NCBI RefSeq assembly: GCF_002994005.1 | Contig: NZ_POSN01000003.1 | Span: 282,446-346,445 of the forward strand | Direction: 5' to 3' | DNA length: 64,000 bases | Source: Apilactobacillus quenuiae | GTDB taxonomy: Bacteria > Bacillota > Bacilli > Lactobacillales > Lactobacillaceae | In this document: positions 54,202 through 63,945 of the stretch, piece after piece | How the letters are laid out: each line of letters opens with the position of its first letter | Position numbering within the stretch: the stretch's first letter is position 1 | Translations under genes and position numbers: made by a program | The notes under the pieces: model-generated | The model's database searches: none | Seen by the model: the letters and a program-made list of their open reading frames with translations, nothing else | What the model was told of the DNA's origin: nothing

Positions 54202-55254
54202 CTATTTATTTTGATTGTCTTCTTCATCATTCTTTCTACGTTTTAGGAATATAAACAATAGAATTAATAATAAAATTATGATAATTACAATTAAGCTAAT
54301 GATTATAATCATGGTCCATGGGAATGGCTTTTTATTTGTCACAATATTATTTTGTGTGTTATTAAAGTTTTGTTTAGTAACATTAAAGGTTTTGTGCCAA
54401 TGCCATGTTTGACCATCACTAGCACTAGCATTGCCATCCAATGTATAGTCACCAGGAGATAATGTTTCCTTTAACGGTATTGATAAATCAAACTGGCTAA
54501 TAGGCGCAATTTGACCTAAACTGGTTGAATTCTTTGCTACTGTTTTGCCATTCTCATCCTTAACTACAGATTCAGTTTTAACACCACTAATAAAGTTACG
54601 TTTATCATTTTTAAGTGTACTTGTAACAGCGGGAGCATAATTATCAGGAGCTTGTTTAGCATCAATTAGTTTTAAGTCTGGTAATACATTGCCCTTTTGA
54701 TTTCTTAATAACACAGCAATCGAATAAACAAATCGATTACTAATATTGACACCGTTTTTATTATTACTTTGTTGTTTGTAATAACTATCATCTTTGTAAA
54801 CTGATATTCCACCCATGATAATGCCCTTAAATTTTTCTTTAGGCATATTCAATTTGAAAGTGATAACTTTAGAACTTTTTGCAGGCATTGCAATTTTTTG
54901 TTCTAAATTGCCATCAATTAATTCTGATAACTTAGGTGAGCCAATTAACTTTTGTTTACTTTTGGTATAGTCAATTGCGAGTCCATTACTAGTAGTTGCA
55001 TCGTTCGCGGAAACGATAAAATGCTGGGTAGCGTTAGAACTATTTCTAACATTTACTTGTACATTTTGTTTTTGTCCTGGGTTATATAATGCATCGATAT
55101 AGCTAGTTTTGCTATTTATCTGATTTTTGGGATGAATAGCATTTATTGTAAATGGAATTGATGTATTGTTATTTTCCGCATGGACAGAATTAATTCCTCC
55201 AATAAAGAATAATAAAGCAGTAATGAAAATTAAGTATATATTTTTTCTTTTCAT
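54202..55254 (-). CDS. WxL-interacting protein, DUF916/DUF3324
   Basis: A 350-residue membrane-anchored partner of WxL proteins. Signal peptide about 1-26 (ends HA), DUF916-like region about 30-155 (FTINAIHPKNQ, GIIMGGISVYKD), DUF3324-like region about 170-295, then one membrane helix about 313-337 and a basic tail KRRKND. Start ATG 55254 has AAAGGAG. First gene of the three-gene WxL operon. Confidence 0.9.
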   Translation of the reverse strand: MKRKNIYLIFITALLFFIGGINSVHAENNNTSIPFTINAIHPKNQINSKTSYIDALYNPGQKQNVQVNVRNSSNATQHFIVSANDATTSNGLAIDYTKSKQKLIGSPKLSELIDGNLEQKIAMPAKSSKVITFKLNMPKEKFKGIIMGGISVYKDDSYYKQQSNNKNGVNISNRFVYSIAVLLRNQKGNVLPDLKLIDAKQAPDNYAPAVTSTLKNDKRNFISGVKTESVVKDENGKTVAKNSTSLGQIAPISQFDLSIPLKETLSPGDYTLDGNASASDGQTWHWHKTFNVTKQNFNNTQNNIVTNKKPFPWTMIIIISLIVIIIILLLILLFIFLKRRKNDEEDNQNK

Positions 55255-55404
55255 TTTTTCTCCTTTCATAAATTTATACATAAACTAAAATAATAGCATG
55301 AATTTACATAATGTCTATATTTATTTTATATTTTATATTTAATGGGCCAAAATATTTTGCTTATTAGGATATTATTCATAACAATATATGACCTTAATTG
55401 ATGT

Positions 55405-55459
55405 TTTTTTTAGTATTACCTAAAAAAACATTTAATTTTATTTAAATATAATGTATAAT
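55405..55459 (+). promoter_or_regulatory. Promoter of mntH with MntR-like dyad
   Basis: TATAAT at 55454-55459 without a clear -35 (TTTAAT at 55431). Upstream, TTTTTTTAG / CTAAAAAAA (55405-55413 and 55420-55428) forms a dyad whose core TTTAGTATTACCTAAA resembles DtxR/MntR-family operators. No yybP-ykoY riboswitch was seen in the leader. Confidence 0.55.
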
Positions 55460-55511
55460 ACATATGTCTTCTTGAAAGATGTTTTTTTAATTATGGAAAG
55501 GGTGGAAAGTT

Positions 55512-57086
55512 TTGAGTGAAAACAATTCACACGCAAAAAAAGGTTTCGTTCAATATGCGAACGGACCTTCTCTAGATGAAATAAACGGTAAGATTTCCGT
55601 TCCTAAAGGTATGGGATTTTGGAAAACATTATTCGCATATTCTGGTCCAGGTGCATTAGTTGCCGTTGGTTATATGGATCCCGGTAATTGGGCAACTTCA
55701 ATTACTGGTGGTCAAAATTTTGGTTACCTATTAATGTCTGTCATCTTAATCTCAAGTTTGATTGCGATGTTACTACAATACATGGCAGCTAAACTTGGAA
55801 TCGTGAGTCAGATGGATTTAGCGCAAGCTATTCGTGCAAGAACTAGTAAAACATTAGGAATTGTATTATGGATTATGACAGAATTTGCTATTATGGCTAC
55901 TGATATCGCCGAAGTTATTGGTGGAGCAATTGCTTTATATCTATTATTTAATATTCCACTAATCATTGCGGTATTCTTAACCGTATTTGATGTTTTGATA
56001 TTGCTATTATTAACTAAGATTGGTTTTAGAAAAATTGAAGCAATTGTTGTTTGTTTAATTGTGGTTATTTTACTTGTTTTCGTATACCAAGTAGTTCTAT
56101 CACATCCTGATTGGGCTGGTGCTCTTAAAGGTCTACTTCCAGTTCCTGAAACTGTTTCAACTGGACATGAAGTTGCTGGTATGACTCCATTATCAGGTGC
56201 TTTAGGTATTATTGGTGCTACTGTTATGCCACATAACTTATATTTACATTCAGCTATTTCACAAACTCGTAAGATTGATCATAGTGATGAAGACGATGTT
56301 GCTAGAACTATTCGTTTTACAACATGGGACTCAAATGTTCAATTAACTTTTGCTTTCTTCGTTAATGCTTTACTATTAATCATGGGTGTTGCTGTATTTA
56401 AATCAGGAGCTGTTCAAGATACTTCATTCTTTGGTTTATTTGATGCTTTAAATAATACTAAGATGTTATCTAATCCAATTTTGATCAGTGTTGCTAAATC
56501 AGGAATTTTATCAACATTATTTGCCGTTGCTTTACTAGCCTCTGGTCAAAACTCTACTATCACTGGTACTTTGACTGGTCAAGTTATTATGGAAGGTTTC
56601 ATTAACTTGAAAGTCCCATTATGGGCACGTCGTTTAATTACTCGTTTAATATCAGTTATCCCAGTTTTGATTTGTGTATCAATGACTGCTGGTGAATCAA
56701 CATTAAAACAACATGCAGCTATTAATGACTTAATTGAAAACTCCCAAATATTTCTAGCTTTTGCTTTACCATTCTCAATGCTACCATTGTTAATGATGAC
56801 TAATAGTAAAGTTGAAATGGGTAAGAAATTTGCTAATAGATTATGGGTAAGCATTTGTGGTTGGTTATCAGTTCTTGTGTTAACTGGATTTAACTTATAC
56901 AACATGCATGATTCTGTTGCTGGTTTCTATGGTGATGGGATAACTGCTGCTCAAGACAAACAAGCAGGTATTATTGCTTGGATTATCAACATATTAATTG
57001 TGTTACTATTAATTTGGACATTAACTGAATTACACCGTGGTAATAAGCGATTCATTAATGCTCATCCTGAATTAAATAATGACTAA
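55512..57086 (+). CDS. mntH: NRAMP-family manganese transporter MntH
   Basis: Proton-coupled Mn(II) importer; 524 residues and 11-12 membrane helices. The metal-binding motif of helix 1, Asp56-Pro-Gly-Asn59 in [11 protein letters not shown], and of helix 6, in [14 protein letters not shown], are intact. TTG start behind AGGGTGG. A universal stress protein gene follows by 37 bases, the usual lactobacillar arrangement. Supplies manganese for e.g. the Mn-catalase. Confidence 0.95.
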   Translation: MSENNSHAKKGFVQYANGPSLDEINGKISVPKGMGFWKTLFAYSGPGALVAVGYMDPGNWATSITGGQNFGYLLMSVILISSLIAMLLQYMAAKLGIVSQMDLAQAIRARTSKTLGIVLWIMTEFAIMATDIAEVIGGAIALYLLFNIPLIIAVFLTVFDVLILLLLTKIGFRKIEAIVVCLIVVILLVFVYQVVLSHPDWAGALKGLLPVPETVSTGHEVAGMTPLSGALGIIGATVMPHNLYLHSAISQTRKIDHSDEDDVARTIRFTTWDSNVQLTFAFFVNALLLIMGVAVFKSGAVQDTSFFGLFDALNNTKMLSNPILISVAKSGILSTLFAVALLASGQNSTITGTLTGQVIMEGFINLKVPLWARRLITRLISVIPVLICVSMTAGESTLKQHAAINDLIENSQIFLAFALPFSMLPLLMMTNSKVEMGKKFANRLWVSICGWLSVLVLTGFNLYNMHDSVAGFYGDGITAAQDKQAGIIAWIINILIVLLLIWTLTELHRGNKRFINAHPELNND

Positions 57087-57123
57087 TCTTTAAACTAATA
57101 TTAATAGAATAGAAGGTTTAAAT

Positions 57124-57570
57124 ATGAAAAATATGAATATGGATATTAACTTTAAGAATATTCTAGTTGCTGTTGATGATTCTGATGACGCCATTTTAGC
57201 TTTTAAATATGCTATTGCACGTGCTAAAGAAGAAAATGCTAAGTTAACTATTGTTTCAGTTCTTGAAGATGAAGATATTAATATTTATCAAGCATTATCT
57301 GGAAAGTATGTTCATGGTAAATATGAAGATCTTGAAAAACATATTAAGAAATATGAAGAAACAGCTAAAAAAGCTGGCGTTAAAGATGTTGCAGTTATGG
57401 CGTCACAAGGTGAAGCTGGAGAAACTATCGTTAAGGATGTTATCCCTAAGGTAAATCCTGATTTATTAATTGTTGGATCAGAATCCAAAAAAGGATTATC
57501 TAGACACTTTGGTAGTCAAGCTGCTTACATGGCTAAATACTCACCAGTTTCAGTTATGGTTATCAGATAA
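57124..57570 (+). CDS. Universal stress protein (UspA family)
   Basis: A 148-residue cytoplasmic protein with the Usp fold. NILVAVDDSDDAILAFKYA at the N-terminus and the ATP-binding motif VGSESKKGLSRHFGSQAAYMAKYSPVSVMVIR at the C-terminus, G-x2-G-x9-GS like. Co-transcribed with mntH. Confidence 0.93.
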   Translation: MKNMNMDINFKNILVAVDDSDDAILAFKYAIARAKEENAKLTIVSVLEDEDINIYQALSGKYVHGKYEDLEKHIKKYEETAKKAGVKDVAVMASQGEAGETIVKDVIPKVNPDLLIVGSESKKGLSRHFGSQAAYMAKYSPVSVMVIR

Positions 57571-57608
57571 AATTATATTTAAAGCTAATTAAATTATTAA
57601 CTACTACA

Positions 57609-57649
57609 AAAAATAACCGCTAAGATTTTATATCTTAGCGGTTATTTTT
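57609..57649. terminator. Bidirectional terminator
   Basis: 16-bp stem AAATAACCGCTAAGAT (57611-57626) with ATCTTAGCGGTTATTT (57632-57647), A- and T-runs on both sides. Confidence 0.92.
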
Positions 57650-58316
57650 ATGCTTCATTATTTAAATTAAGATAGTATCTGATCATGGTTAATGAAGTAT
57701 ATGGAGTTACATAAATCGCAGCAATTCCAAATGTTATTATTACAACAAACCACCATCCAATGAAACTTAGTCTTAGGACAAAGTATTCAGCTTTATGTCC
57801 ATCCATTAGTTGACGACTTTTGGTGATAGCTTCTAGTACGCCAATCGGATGACCATTTTTTGCAGCATCACGATAGATATATACTGCTTGTGAATATGAA
57901 CATGCTTTAATAAATGCAGGGAAGAAGAGTAAAAATGCCCATAATGTAATGAAAATAAAAGACATTATAAACACACCAATCGTTCCCCAGAAAACTTTTT
58001 GACTAGACATAATGTTGAATGATTTAGAAAAGCCATTTTCAAAATCACTTTTATTACGCCATGCATCTAATATATTGAATTCAGCACTATAAGAAAATAT
58101 CACTGCTACAAGTCCAAAAAGACCAGTTGATAAAAGTAAATTACCATTATATGTTGTTTGTAATACACCATCAATCATAGAAAAAGACTCACTACCGTTA
58201 TTAGTCATACTGGTTAATATTTCCATAACAAAATATGGTATAAATAGGGTAAAAAAGAAGCCAAAATGTTTACTTAACATTTGATTAGCTTCCATTTTTA
58301 ATTGTGAACGATCCAA
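57648..58316 (-). CDS. DUF975 family membrane protein
   Basis: A 222-residue protein with five to six membrane helices. The C-terminal block IGVLEAITKSRQLMDGHKAEYFVLRLSFIGWWFV...YVTPYTSLTMIRYY matches DUF975 as I know it. The TTG at 58316 is seven bases after GGAGG. Function unknown; found widely in Firmicutes. Confidence 0.82.
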   Translation of the reverse strand: MDRSQLKMEANQMLSKHFGFFFTLFIPYFVMEILTSMTNNGSESFSMIDGVLQTTYNGNLLLSTGLFGLVAVIFSYSAEFNILDAWRNKSDFENGFSKSFNIMSSQKVFWGTIGVFIMSFIFITLWAFLLFFPAFIKACSYSQAVYIYRDAAKNGHPIGVLEAITKSRQLMDGHKAEYFVLRLSFIGWWFVVIITFGIAAIYVTPYTSLTMIRYYLNLNNEA

Positions 58317-58359
58317 TGAAAGACCTCCTTGTATGTTTTCTTTTATTATACTATATGTA

Positions 58360-58394
58360 AAAAACTCTTTAAGCAATTTACTTAAAGAGTTTTT
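58360..58394 (-). terminator. Terminator of oxidoreductase paralogue A
   Basis: 14-bp stem AAAAACTCTTTAAG (58360-58373) with CTTAAAGAGTTTTT (58381-58394), T-run on the minus strand. It lies in the region that must also hold the promoter of the DUF975 gene. Confidence 0.88.
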
Positions 58395-58400
58395 ATTTTT

Positions 58401-59741
58401 TTATAAGTTTTTCCAAGCTTCATGACCAATTGAAGGGAAAAGATGAACGTTACGTTCAATTTCTTCTTCATTCATATGCATATTAACTGCGGGGACAAGT
58501 GTATCAATTGTATTATCAGCATCATCAGAAATTTCTGTAAAACCAACTAAACGATGTTCTTTATCAAATACATATGCATTTTCAGCAATTTTAGCTTTAG
58601 TGGCTTGTCTAAACCATGTTCCTGCCATATCATGCTTTTCAACTATATATGCATCACTTTTTTCAGCTTCAGCAACTGAAACGCCCATTTGGCTAATTCT
58701 TGGAGATGTAAAGACAACTGAAGGAATAGCAGGAAAATCAATAGCCTTATCAGTTTCCCCAGCAAAAAGATGGTTTAAATATTGTGATTCGAAAGTGGCA
58801 GTAGGGGTTAAATTAGGTTGTCCAGTAGCTGCAACATCACCGGAAGCGTAAATGTTATCAACTGAAGTTTGTAAATGATCATTTACGATAACACCTTTTT
58901 TATCATCATATTTAACACCAATTTCTTCTAGTCCCATATTATGAACCATAGGAACACGACCAGATGCATCTAAAATCCATTCTACATTTAGTTCTTTTTT
59001 ATCACCATAATTTACAACATAATTGTCGCCATCACGATTAAAAGCATGAATATCGGCATTTTGAATGAAATGAATGCCTGAGCCTTTCATTTCATTAATC
59101 ACTTTTTCTACATATGGTTGATAAAAACTACGTAATGCTTTATCACTATGCATTAGCATTGTGACATCAGCACCAGCTTCATTAGCCATAGTAGCGAATT
59201 CCATTGCGATATAACCGGTTCCTACAACGGCCATGGATTTAGGCATTTCGTCTAAGTTTAAAAAATCTTTAGAATCATGAGATAATTCTGTATTTTCTAC
59301 ATTCACTCTATGAGGAGTTAAACCAGTTGCGATGACGATTTTATCGGAAGTAACATGTTCACCATTAATTTCTAATGTATGAGCATCAGTAAATTTGGCA
59401 AATCCATGAATAACATCCATGCCTAATGACTTCATAGTAGCTTCACGATTTACTTTAATATTATCAATTCCAGCATGTTTATTTTGCATATTAGCATGCC
59501 AATTGATCTTGGTATCACCTTCAACAATACTACTCATGCGATGTTGCTTTTTGGCTAAAGTGATTGGTAAATCTAATGTAATTTTTGCATTACATCCCCA
59601 ATTAGGACATGTACCACCAACAGCATCGGCTTCAACAAACGCAATTTTGAATCCTTTTTTACATAATTTTTTAGCACCATCAAAAGCAGCGTGACCAGAA
59701 CCAATATAAATTACATCGTAATTATATTTATTATTTTGCAT
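58401..59741 (-). CDS. Pyridine nucleotide-disulfide oxidoreductase, paralogue A
   Basis: A 446-residue FAD/NAD(P)H flavoprotein of the glutathione reductase / dihydrolipoamide dehydrogenase family. FAD motif VIYIGSGHAAFDGA, redox-active Cys45 and Cys50 in GGTCPNWGCNAK, NAD(P) motif AVVGTGYIAMEFA, FAD site ASGDVAATGQPNLTPTA, and a C-terminal dimer domain whose usual His-Pro catalytic motif is replaced by HLFPSIGHEAW. Substrate not clear: oxidised low-molecular thiol, bacillithiol-like disulfide or other. Start ATG 59741 behind AAGGAGG. Adjacent paralogue B has its own terminator. Confidence 0.88.
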   Translation of the reverse strand: MQNNKYNYDVIYIGSGHAAFDGAKKLCKKGFKIAFVEADAVGGTCPNWGCNAKITLDLPITLAKKQHRMSSIVEGDTKINWHANMQNKHAGIDNIKVNREATMKSLGMDVIHGFAKFTDAHTLEINGEHVTSDKIVIATGLTPHRVNVENTELSHDSKDFLNLDEMPKSMAVVGTGYIAMEFATMANEAGADVTMLMHSDKALRSFYQPYVEKVINEMKGSGIHFIQNADIHAFNRDGDNYVVNYGDKKELNVEWILDASGRVPMVHNMGLEEIGVKYDDKKGVIVNDHLQTSVDNIYASGDVAATGQPNLTPTATFESQYLNHLFAGETDKAIDFPAIPSVVFTSPRISQMGVSVAEAEKSDAYIVEKHDMAGTWFRQATKAKIAENAYVFDKEHRLVGFTEISDDADNTIDTLVPAVNMHMNEEEIERNVHLFPSIGHEAWKNL

Positions 59742-59827
59742 AACAAATCCTCCTTGATATATGTATCTATCAACACTTAATTTAATATAGTGTTCATTAA
59801 TAAACAAATAAATAGACTTATATAAAT

Positions 59828-59855
59828 AAAAAGTTCCAGTTTCCTGGAATTTTTT
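59828..59855 (-). terminator. Terminator of oxidoreductase paralogue B
   Basis: Hairpin with TTCCAG / CTGGAA around a GAAA loop on the minus strand and A/T flanks. Confidence 0.75.
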
Positions 59856-59888
59856 ATTTATAGATATGCTTGTTTTAAATTTTAGTGA

Positions 59889-61223
59889 TTAGATATTTTG
59901 CCATGCATCGCTTCCAATGGATGGGAATAAGTGAACTAATCTACCAATTTGTTTTTGATCTAGTTTTAGAGCAACGGCAGGTAAGATTGAATCGATAACA
60001 GAATCAGCTTGATCAGATACTTCAGTAGCACCTACTAAGTGATGTTCTTTATCAAAGATATATGCACGTTTGGCAATTTGTTCTTTGGTAATGGCACGAT
60101 ACCAATCTTTAGTCATATCAGTTTCTTCAACTGTATATTCATCGCTATTCTTAGCTTCATCAACTGAGACACCGACTTCTGCAATGCGTGGAGTTGTGAA
60201 TACAACTGATGGAATAGCAGGAAAATCAATAGCAGCTTTAGTTTCACCAGAGAATAAACTAGTTAGATATTTAGATTCAAACATAGCAGTAGGGGTCAAC
60301 TTAGGTTTACCAGTATCAGCAACATCGCCAGAAGCATAGATATTATCAACATTTGTTGCTAAATGATCATTAACTTTGATACCACTTTTATCATATTTGA
60401 TACCTAAGTCTTCTAAGCCCATGTTTTCAACATTTGGAATTCTACCAGTGGCATCTAAAATGTAGTCGGTACGAATATCTTCATTATCTAATTGAACAGC
60501 GGTTACGCAGTCATCTTTTTGTATAAAATCTTTAATTTTAGCATTTTTTACAAAACGAACACCTTTATTTTCTAAGTCTTTCATAACCATATCAACATAG
60601 TCTTGATTAAATTGACGAAGTGCTTTGTCACCATGCATTAAAACTGTGACTTGAGCATCAGCAGCATTAGCGATGGTTGCAAATTCCATTGCAATATATC
60701 CAGCACCGATGATTGTCACATGTTTAGGCATTTCATCTAAGTTTAAGAAATCTTTAGAGTCATGAGCTAATTCTTTACCGCTAACATCTAAACGATGTGG
60801 ACGTAGTCCAGTGGCAATGACAATTTTATCTGCAGAATAGCTTTTATCACCAACAGTTACAGTATGATTATCATTTAATTTAGCAAAACCATGAATTAAA
60901 TTGATACCAAGGGATTTGATTAATCCACTAATTGCATCAGGTAATCCATCAATTACCTTGTGTTTATTAATCATATTTTCTTTCCAGTTGATTGAAGTAT
61001 CGCCATTAATGATATTTTGTAATCGTTTTTGGGTTTCATTTAATTGGACTGGAATGTCTAAAGCGATTTTAGCGTTACATCCCCAATTAGGACATGTTCC
61101 ACCAACTTTATCTGCTTCAACGACTGCAATTTTATAACCCTTTTGTGCTAATGGAATAGCACCATCAAATGTACCATGACCAGCACCAATATATAAAACA
61201 TCATAATCGTATTTATCAGCCAT
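59889..61223 (-). CDS. Pyridine nucleotide-disulfide oxidoreductase, paralogue B
   Basis: A 444-residue tandem relative of paralogue A with the same landmarks: LYIGAGHGTFDGA, redox pair Cys44 and Cys49 in GGTCPNWGCNAK, TIIGAGYIAMEFA, ASGDVADTGKPKLTPTA, and C-terminal HLFPSIGSDAW. The paralogues diverge most in the third quarter. It has its own promoter region with an inverted repeat TCTATT / AATAGA near 61264-61281. Likely role in NAD(P)H-dependent disulfide or peroxide defence; the true substrate is unknown. Confidence 0.88.
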   Translation of the reverse strand: MADKYDYDVLYIGAGHGTFDGAIPLAQKGYKIAVVEADKVGGTCPNWGCNAKIALDIPVQLNETQKRLQNIINGDTSINWKENMINKHKVIDGLPDAISGLIKSLGINLIHGFAKLNDNHTVTVGDKSYSADKIVIATGLRPHRLDVSGKELAHDSKDFLNLDEMPKHVTIIGAGYIAMEFATIANAADAQVTVLMHGDKALRQFNQDYVDMVMKDLENKGVRFVKNAKIKDFIQKDDCVTAVQLDNEDIRTDYILDATGRIPNVENMGLEDLGIKYDKSGIKVNDHLATNVDNIYASGDVADTGKPKLTPTAMFESKYLTSLFSGETKAAIDFPAIPSVVFTTPRIAEVGVSVDEAKNSDEYTVEETDMTKDWYRAITKEQIAKRAYIFDKEHHLVGATEVSDQADSVIDSILPAVALKLDQKQIGRLVHLFPSIGSDAWQNI

Positions 61224-61381
61224 TTATAATCATTCCTAACATTATTAAAATTATTAATTAATATTTCTATTTTCTAGAATAGATGCCTTATTATTATAAT
61301 TCAAATATTTTGCTTTAGATTGTTTAGAGTGCGACTAAAATCTTATGTATTTTTAATATTTATTATGTATTATAATAGTGA

Positions 61382-62185
<804 letters not shown>

Positions 62186-62207
62186 TAATTCCATATTAGA
62201 CAAAAAT

Positions 62208-62240
62208 AAAAGGACATGCATAAAATGCATGTCCTTTTTT
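62208..62240 (+). terminator. Terminator of butA
   Basis: 14-bp perfect stem AAAAGGACATGCAT (62208-62221) with ATGCATGTCCTTTT (62225-62238). Confidence 0.93.
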
Positions 62241-62267
62241 GTGAGATATAATAAAAACAATATTAAT

Positions 62268-62418
62268 AAAAAAGTACTCCAAAAATTAAATCTTCAAAGT
62301 ACTTTGGTTAGTGAGCTGTGATGCTTCGAACACCATCTTCTCAGCAAAGGACTGAGTGCTTTTTACCTTAAGCTAACAGCTCATAATATTGAATTAATTG
62401 TCGATTACTAATCAACAA
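62268..62418 (-). ncRNA. Candidate structured small RNA
   Basis: An intergenic minus-strand transcript of about 150 nt is predicted between promoter 62424-62452 and a T-run at 62273-62268. Predicted parts, 5' to 3': a hairpin (62411 side with 62393-62405); a closing helix TGAGCTG / CAGCTCA (62377-62383 with 62312-62318) that encloses CTCAG / CTGAG (62340-62356) and GATG / CATC (62320-62337) hairpins; and a terminator stem AGTACTTT (62271-62278 with 62298-62305). No open reading frame fits. It does not look like tmRNA, SRP RNA, RNase P or 6S RNA. No gene follows it on its strand, so it is not a leader. Confidence 0.55.
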
Positions 62419-62423
62419 TTAAT

Positions 62424-62452
62424 ATTAAACCATAATATTAATTTTAATGCAA
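62424..62452 (-). promoter_or_regulatory. Promoter of the candidate small RNA
   Basis: Minus strand TTGCAT (62447-62452), 17 bp, TTTAAT (62424-62429), with an extended-10 TG (62431-62432). Confidence 0.65.
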
Positions 62453-62459
62453 CAAAAAT

Positions 62460-62489
62460 TTGGCATTTTTTTCTAAATTTAGATATACT
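62460..62489 (+). promoter_or_regulatory. Promoter of the 34-residue membrane peptide gene
   Basis: TTGGCA (62460-62465), 18 bp, TATACT (62484-62489); divergent from the small-RNA promoter. Confidence 0.6.
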
Positions 62490-62522
62490 TTGTCTACGAA
62501 TACATATTTGGGAGGCTTTATA

Positions 62523-62627
62523 ATGAGTTTTATTATTTATTTAATTTTATTTGTGATAATTTTATTTTTAGTATCAACACTTACTACTGTTTGGATTCTT
62601 CATCGTCAAAATAAAAGACACAAATAG
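62523..62627 (+). CDS. Small membrane protein, 34 residues
   Basis: ATG at 62523 behind a strong GGGAGG SD, ending TAG at 62625-62627. The peptide is one hydrophobic helix (about 2-26, MSFIIYLILFVIILFLVST) with a short basic tail HRQNKRHK, oriented with the tail inside. Its own promoter precedes it. No family known to me; size suits a regulatory microprotein or type I toxin-like peptide, without proof. Confidence 0.6.
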   Translation: MSFIIYLILFVIILFLVSTLTTVWILHRQNKRHK

Positions 62628-62784
62628 CTTTATAACAACAATATAAATGATCTTTCTATTGACATATAAATTTTATTTATAATGAACGTATTTTTTGACT
62701 ATATCTTATGCGATGTTTTATAGTTTGATATCGTTAAATAAATTTAAAAATAAAATTTTATATAATTAATAGGAGGGGTTAAAA

Positions 62785-63756
62785 ATGGATGTATTTTTTA
62801 CATCAATTCAAAGTGTCCTAGTAGTTGTACTAATCATGATTCTAGGTTATGTACTGCGTAAAACTGGATGGTTTGCTGACACATTTAGTAAGAATATTTC
62901 TAAACTAATTAAAAATATTGCGCTACCTGCTTCAATCTTTGTTGCAGTGTTAAATAAATTAACTCGTGATCAGCTAGTTGGTTTTAGTAGTTATTTAATC
63001 TGGGGAATTATTTCAGTAGTCATTGGCTACATTATTGCGTTTGCACTTGTTAAAATCATGAAGATCAGAGTGGGTCGTCGTGGAGTATTTATTAATGCCG
63101 TTGTAAACGCCAATACTATTTTTATTGGATTACCATTGAACTTAGCACTATTTCCTAACTCAATGACATATTTCTTGGTTTACTACATTATTAATACCGT
63201 TTCAACTTGGGCCTTTGGGGTCTTCTTAATTAGTAATGATGATCCTACTAAGAAAGACCAACCAAAAGAACATCACAAGATTAATTGGAAGCAAGTATTA
63301 CCAATGCCACTTGTAGGATTCTTAATTGCTTTGATTTTCTTATTATTAAACATTCCAGTATTAAAAGTACCATTTATTTCACAAACATTATCATATGTAG
63401 GAAGTTTAGTAACACCATTATCACTTATCTACATTGGAATTGTTTTAGCTGATGCTGGATTAAAGAGTATTTCATTTGATCGCGATACAGTAGTAGCCTT
63501 AATTGGTCGTTTCGTTTTAGCACCAGTTGTAATGATTGGAATCTTAGTCTTAGCTATGCACGGTGGAGTTTCATTGCCATCAATGTTCAACCAAACGATG
63601 ATTGTTCAATCTGCTACTCCAATGCTAGCTGTATTGCCTATCCTAGCTGCTGAAGCTCATGGTGACGTTAAATATGCTACCAATATTGTTACCACATCAA
63701 CTATTTTATTCATTGTAGTTATTCCTATTTTGATGACAATTGTTCAATATATTTAA
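62785..63756 (+). CDS. AEC-family transporter
   Basis: A 323-residue membrane protein with ten helices of the auxin efflux carrier family, whose lactobacillar members (often called malate permease) move organic acids. Helix 1 region VVLIMILGYVLRKTGWF, NANTIFIGLPLNLALF and the last half FNQTMIVQSATPMLAVLPILAAEAHGD are typical. SD is AGGAGGGG. Substrate not determinable here. Confidence 0.88.
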   Translation: MDVFFTSIQSVLVVVLIMILGYVLRKTGWFADTFSKNISKLIKNIALPASIFVAVLNKLTRDQLVGFSSYLIWGIISVVIGYIIAFALVKIMKIRVGRRGVFINAVVNANTIFIGLPLNLALFPNSMTYFLVYYIINTVSTWAFGVFLISNDDPTKKDQPKEHHKINWKQVLPMPLVGFLIALIFLLLNIPVLKVPFISQTLSYVGSLVTPLSLIYIGIVLADAGLKSISFDRDTVVALIGRFVLAPVVMIGILVLAMHGGVSLPSMFNQTMIVQSATPMLAVLPILAAEAHGDVKYATNIVTTSTILFIVVIPILMTIVQYI

Positions 63757-63761
63757 TTAAT

Positions 63762-63796
63762 AAAGAGTTGCCAATTTAATTGGCAATTCTTTTGTT
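63762..63796 (+). terminator. Terminator of the AEC transporter gene
   Basis: 14-bp stem 63762-63775 with 63779-63792 (core TTGCCAAT / ATTGGCAA), one G-U pair, then T-rich. Confidence 0.88.
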
Positions 63797-63799
63797 TTA

Positions 63800-63828
63800 T
63801 TGACAATAATTATGGGGTAGCATAAAAT
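63800..63828 (+). promoter_or_regulatory. Promoter of the 25-residue membrane peptide gene
   Basis: TTGACA (63800-63805), 17 bp, TAAAAT (63823-63828); start of transcription near 63835. Confidence 0.8.
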
Positions 63829-63867
63829 TTTAGTTAATCTGAATTCGCATACAAAGAAGGAATTTAT

Positions 63868-63945
63868 ATGTTTGAAAAGTTATGTTATATCTTAATCGCA
63901 ATCGCTATTATTATTGCTATCGCAGTTTATATTATTTGTTACTAA
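63868..63945 (+). CDS. Microprotein, 25-residue membrane peptide
   Basis: ATG at 63868, TAA at 63943-63945, with AGAAGGAA seven bases upstream and a consensus promoter before it. The peptide (MFEKLCYILIAIAIIIAIAV then YIICY) is a single hydrophobic helix with Cys6 and Cys24 near its two ends. No terminator is visible before the window end, so a following gene may share the transcript. No family known to me. Confidence 0.6.
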   Translation: MFEKLCYILIAIAIIIAIAVYIICY

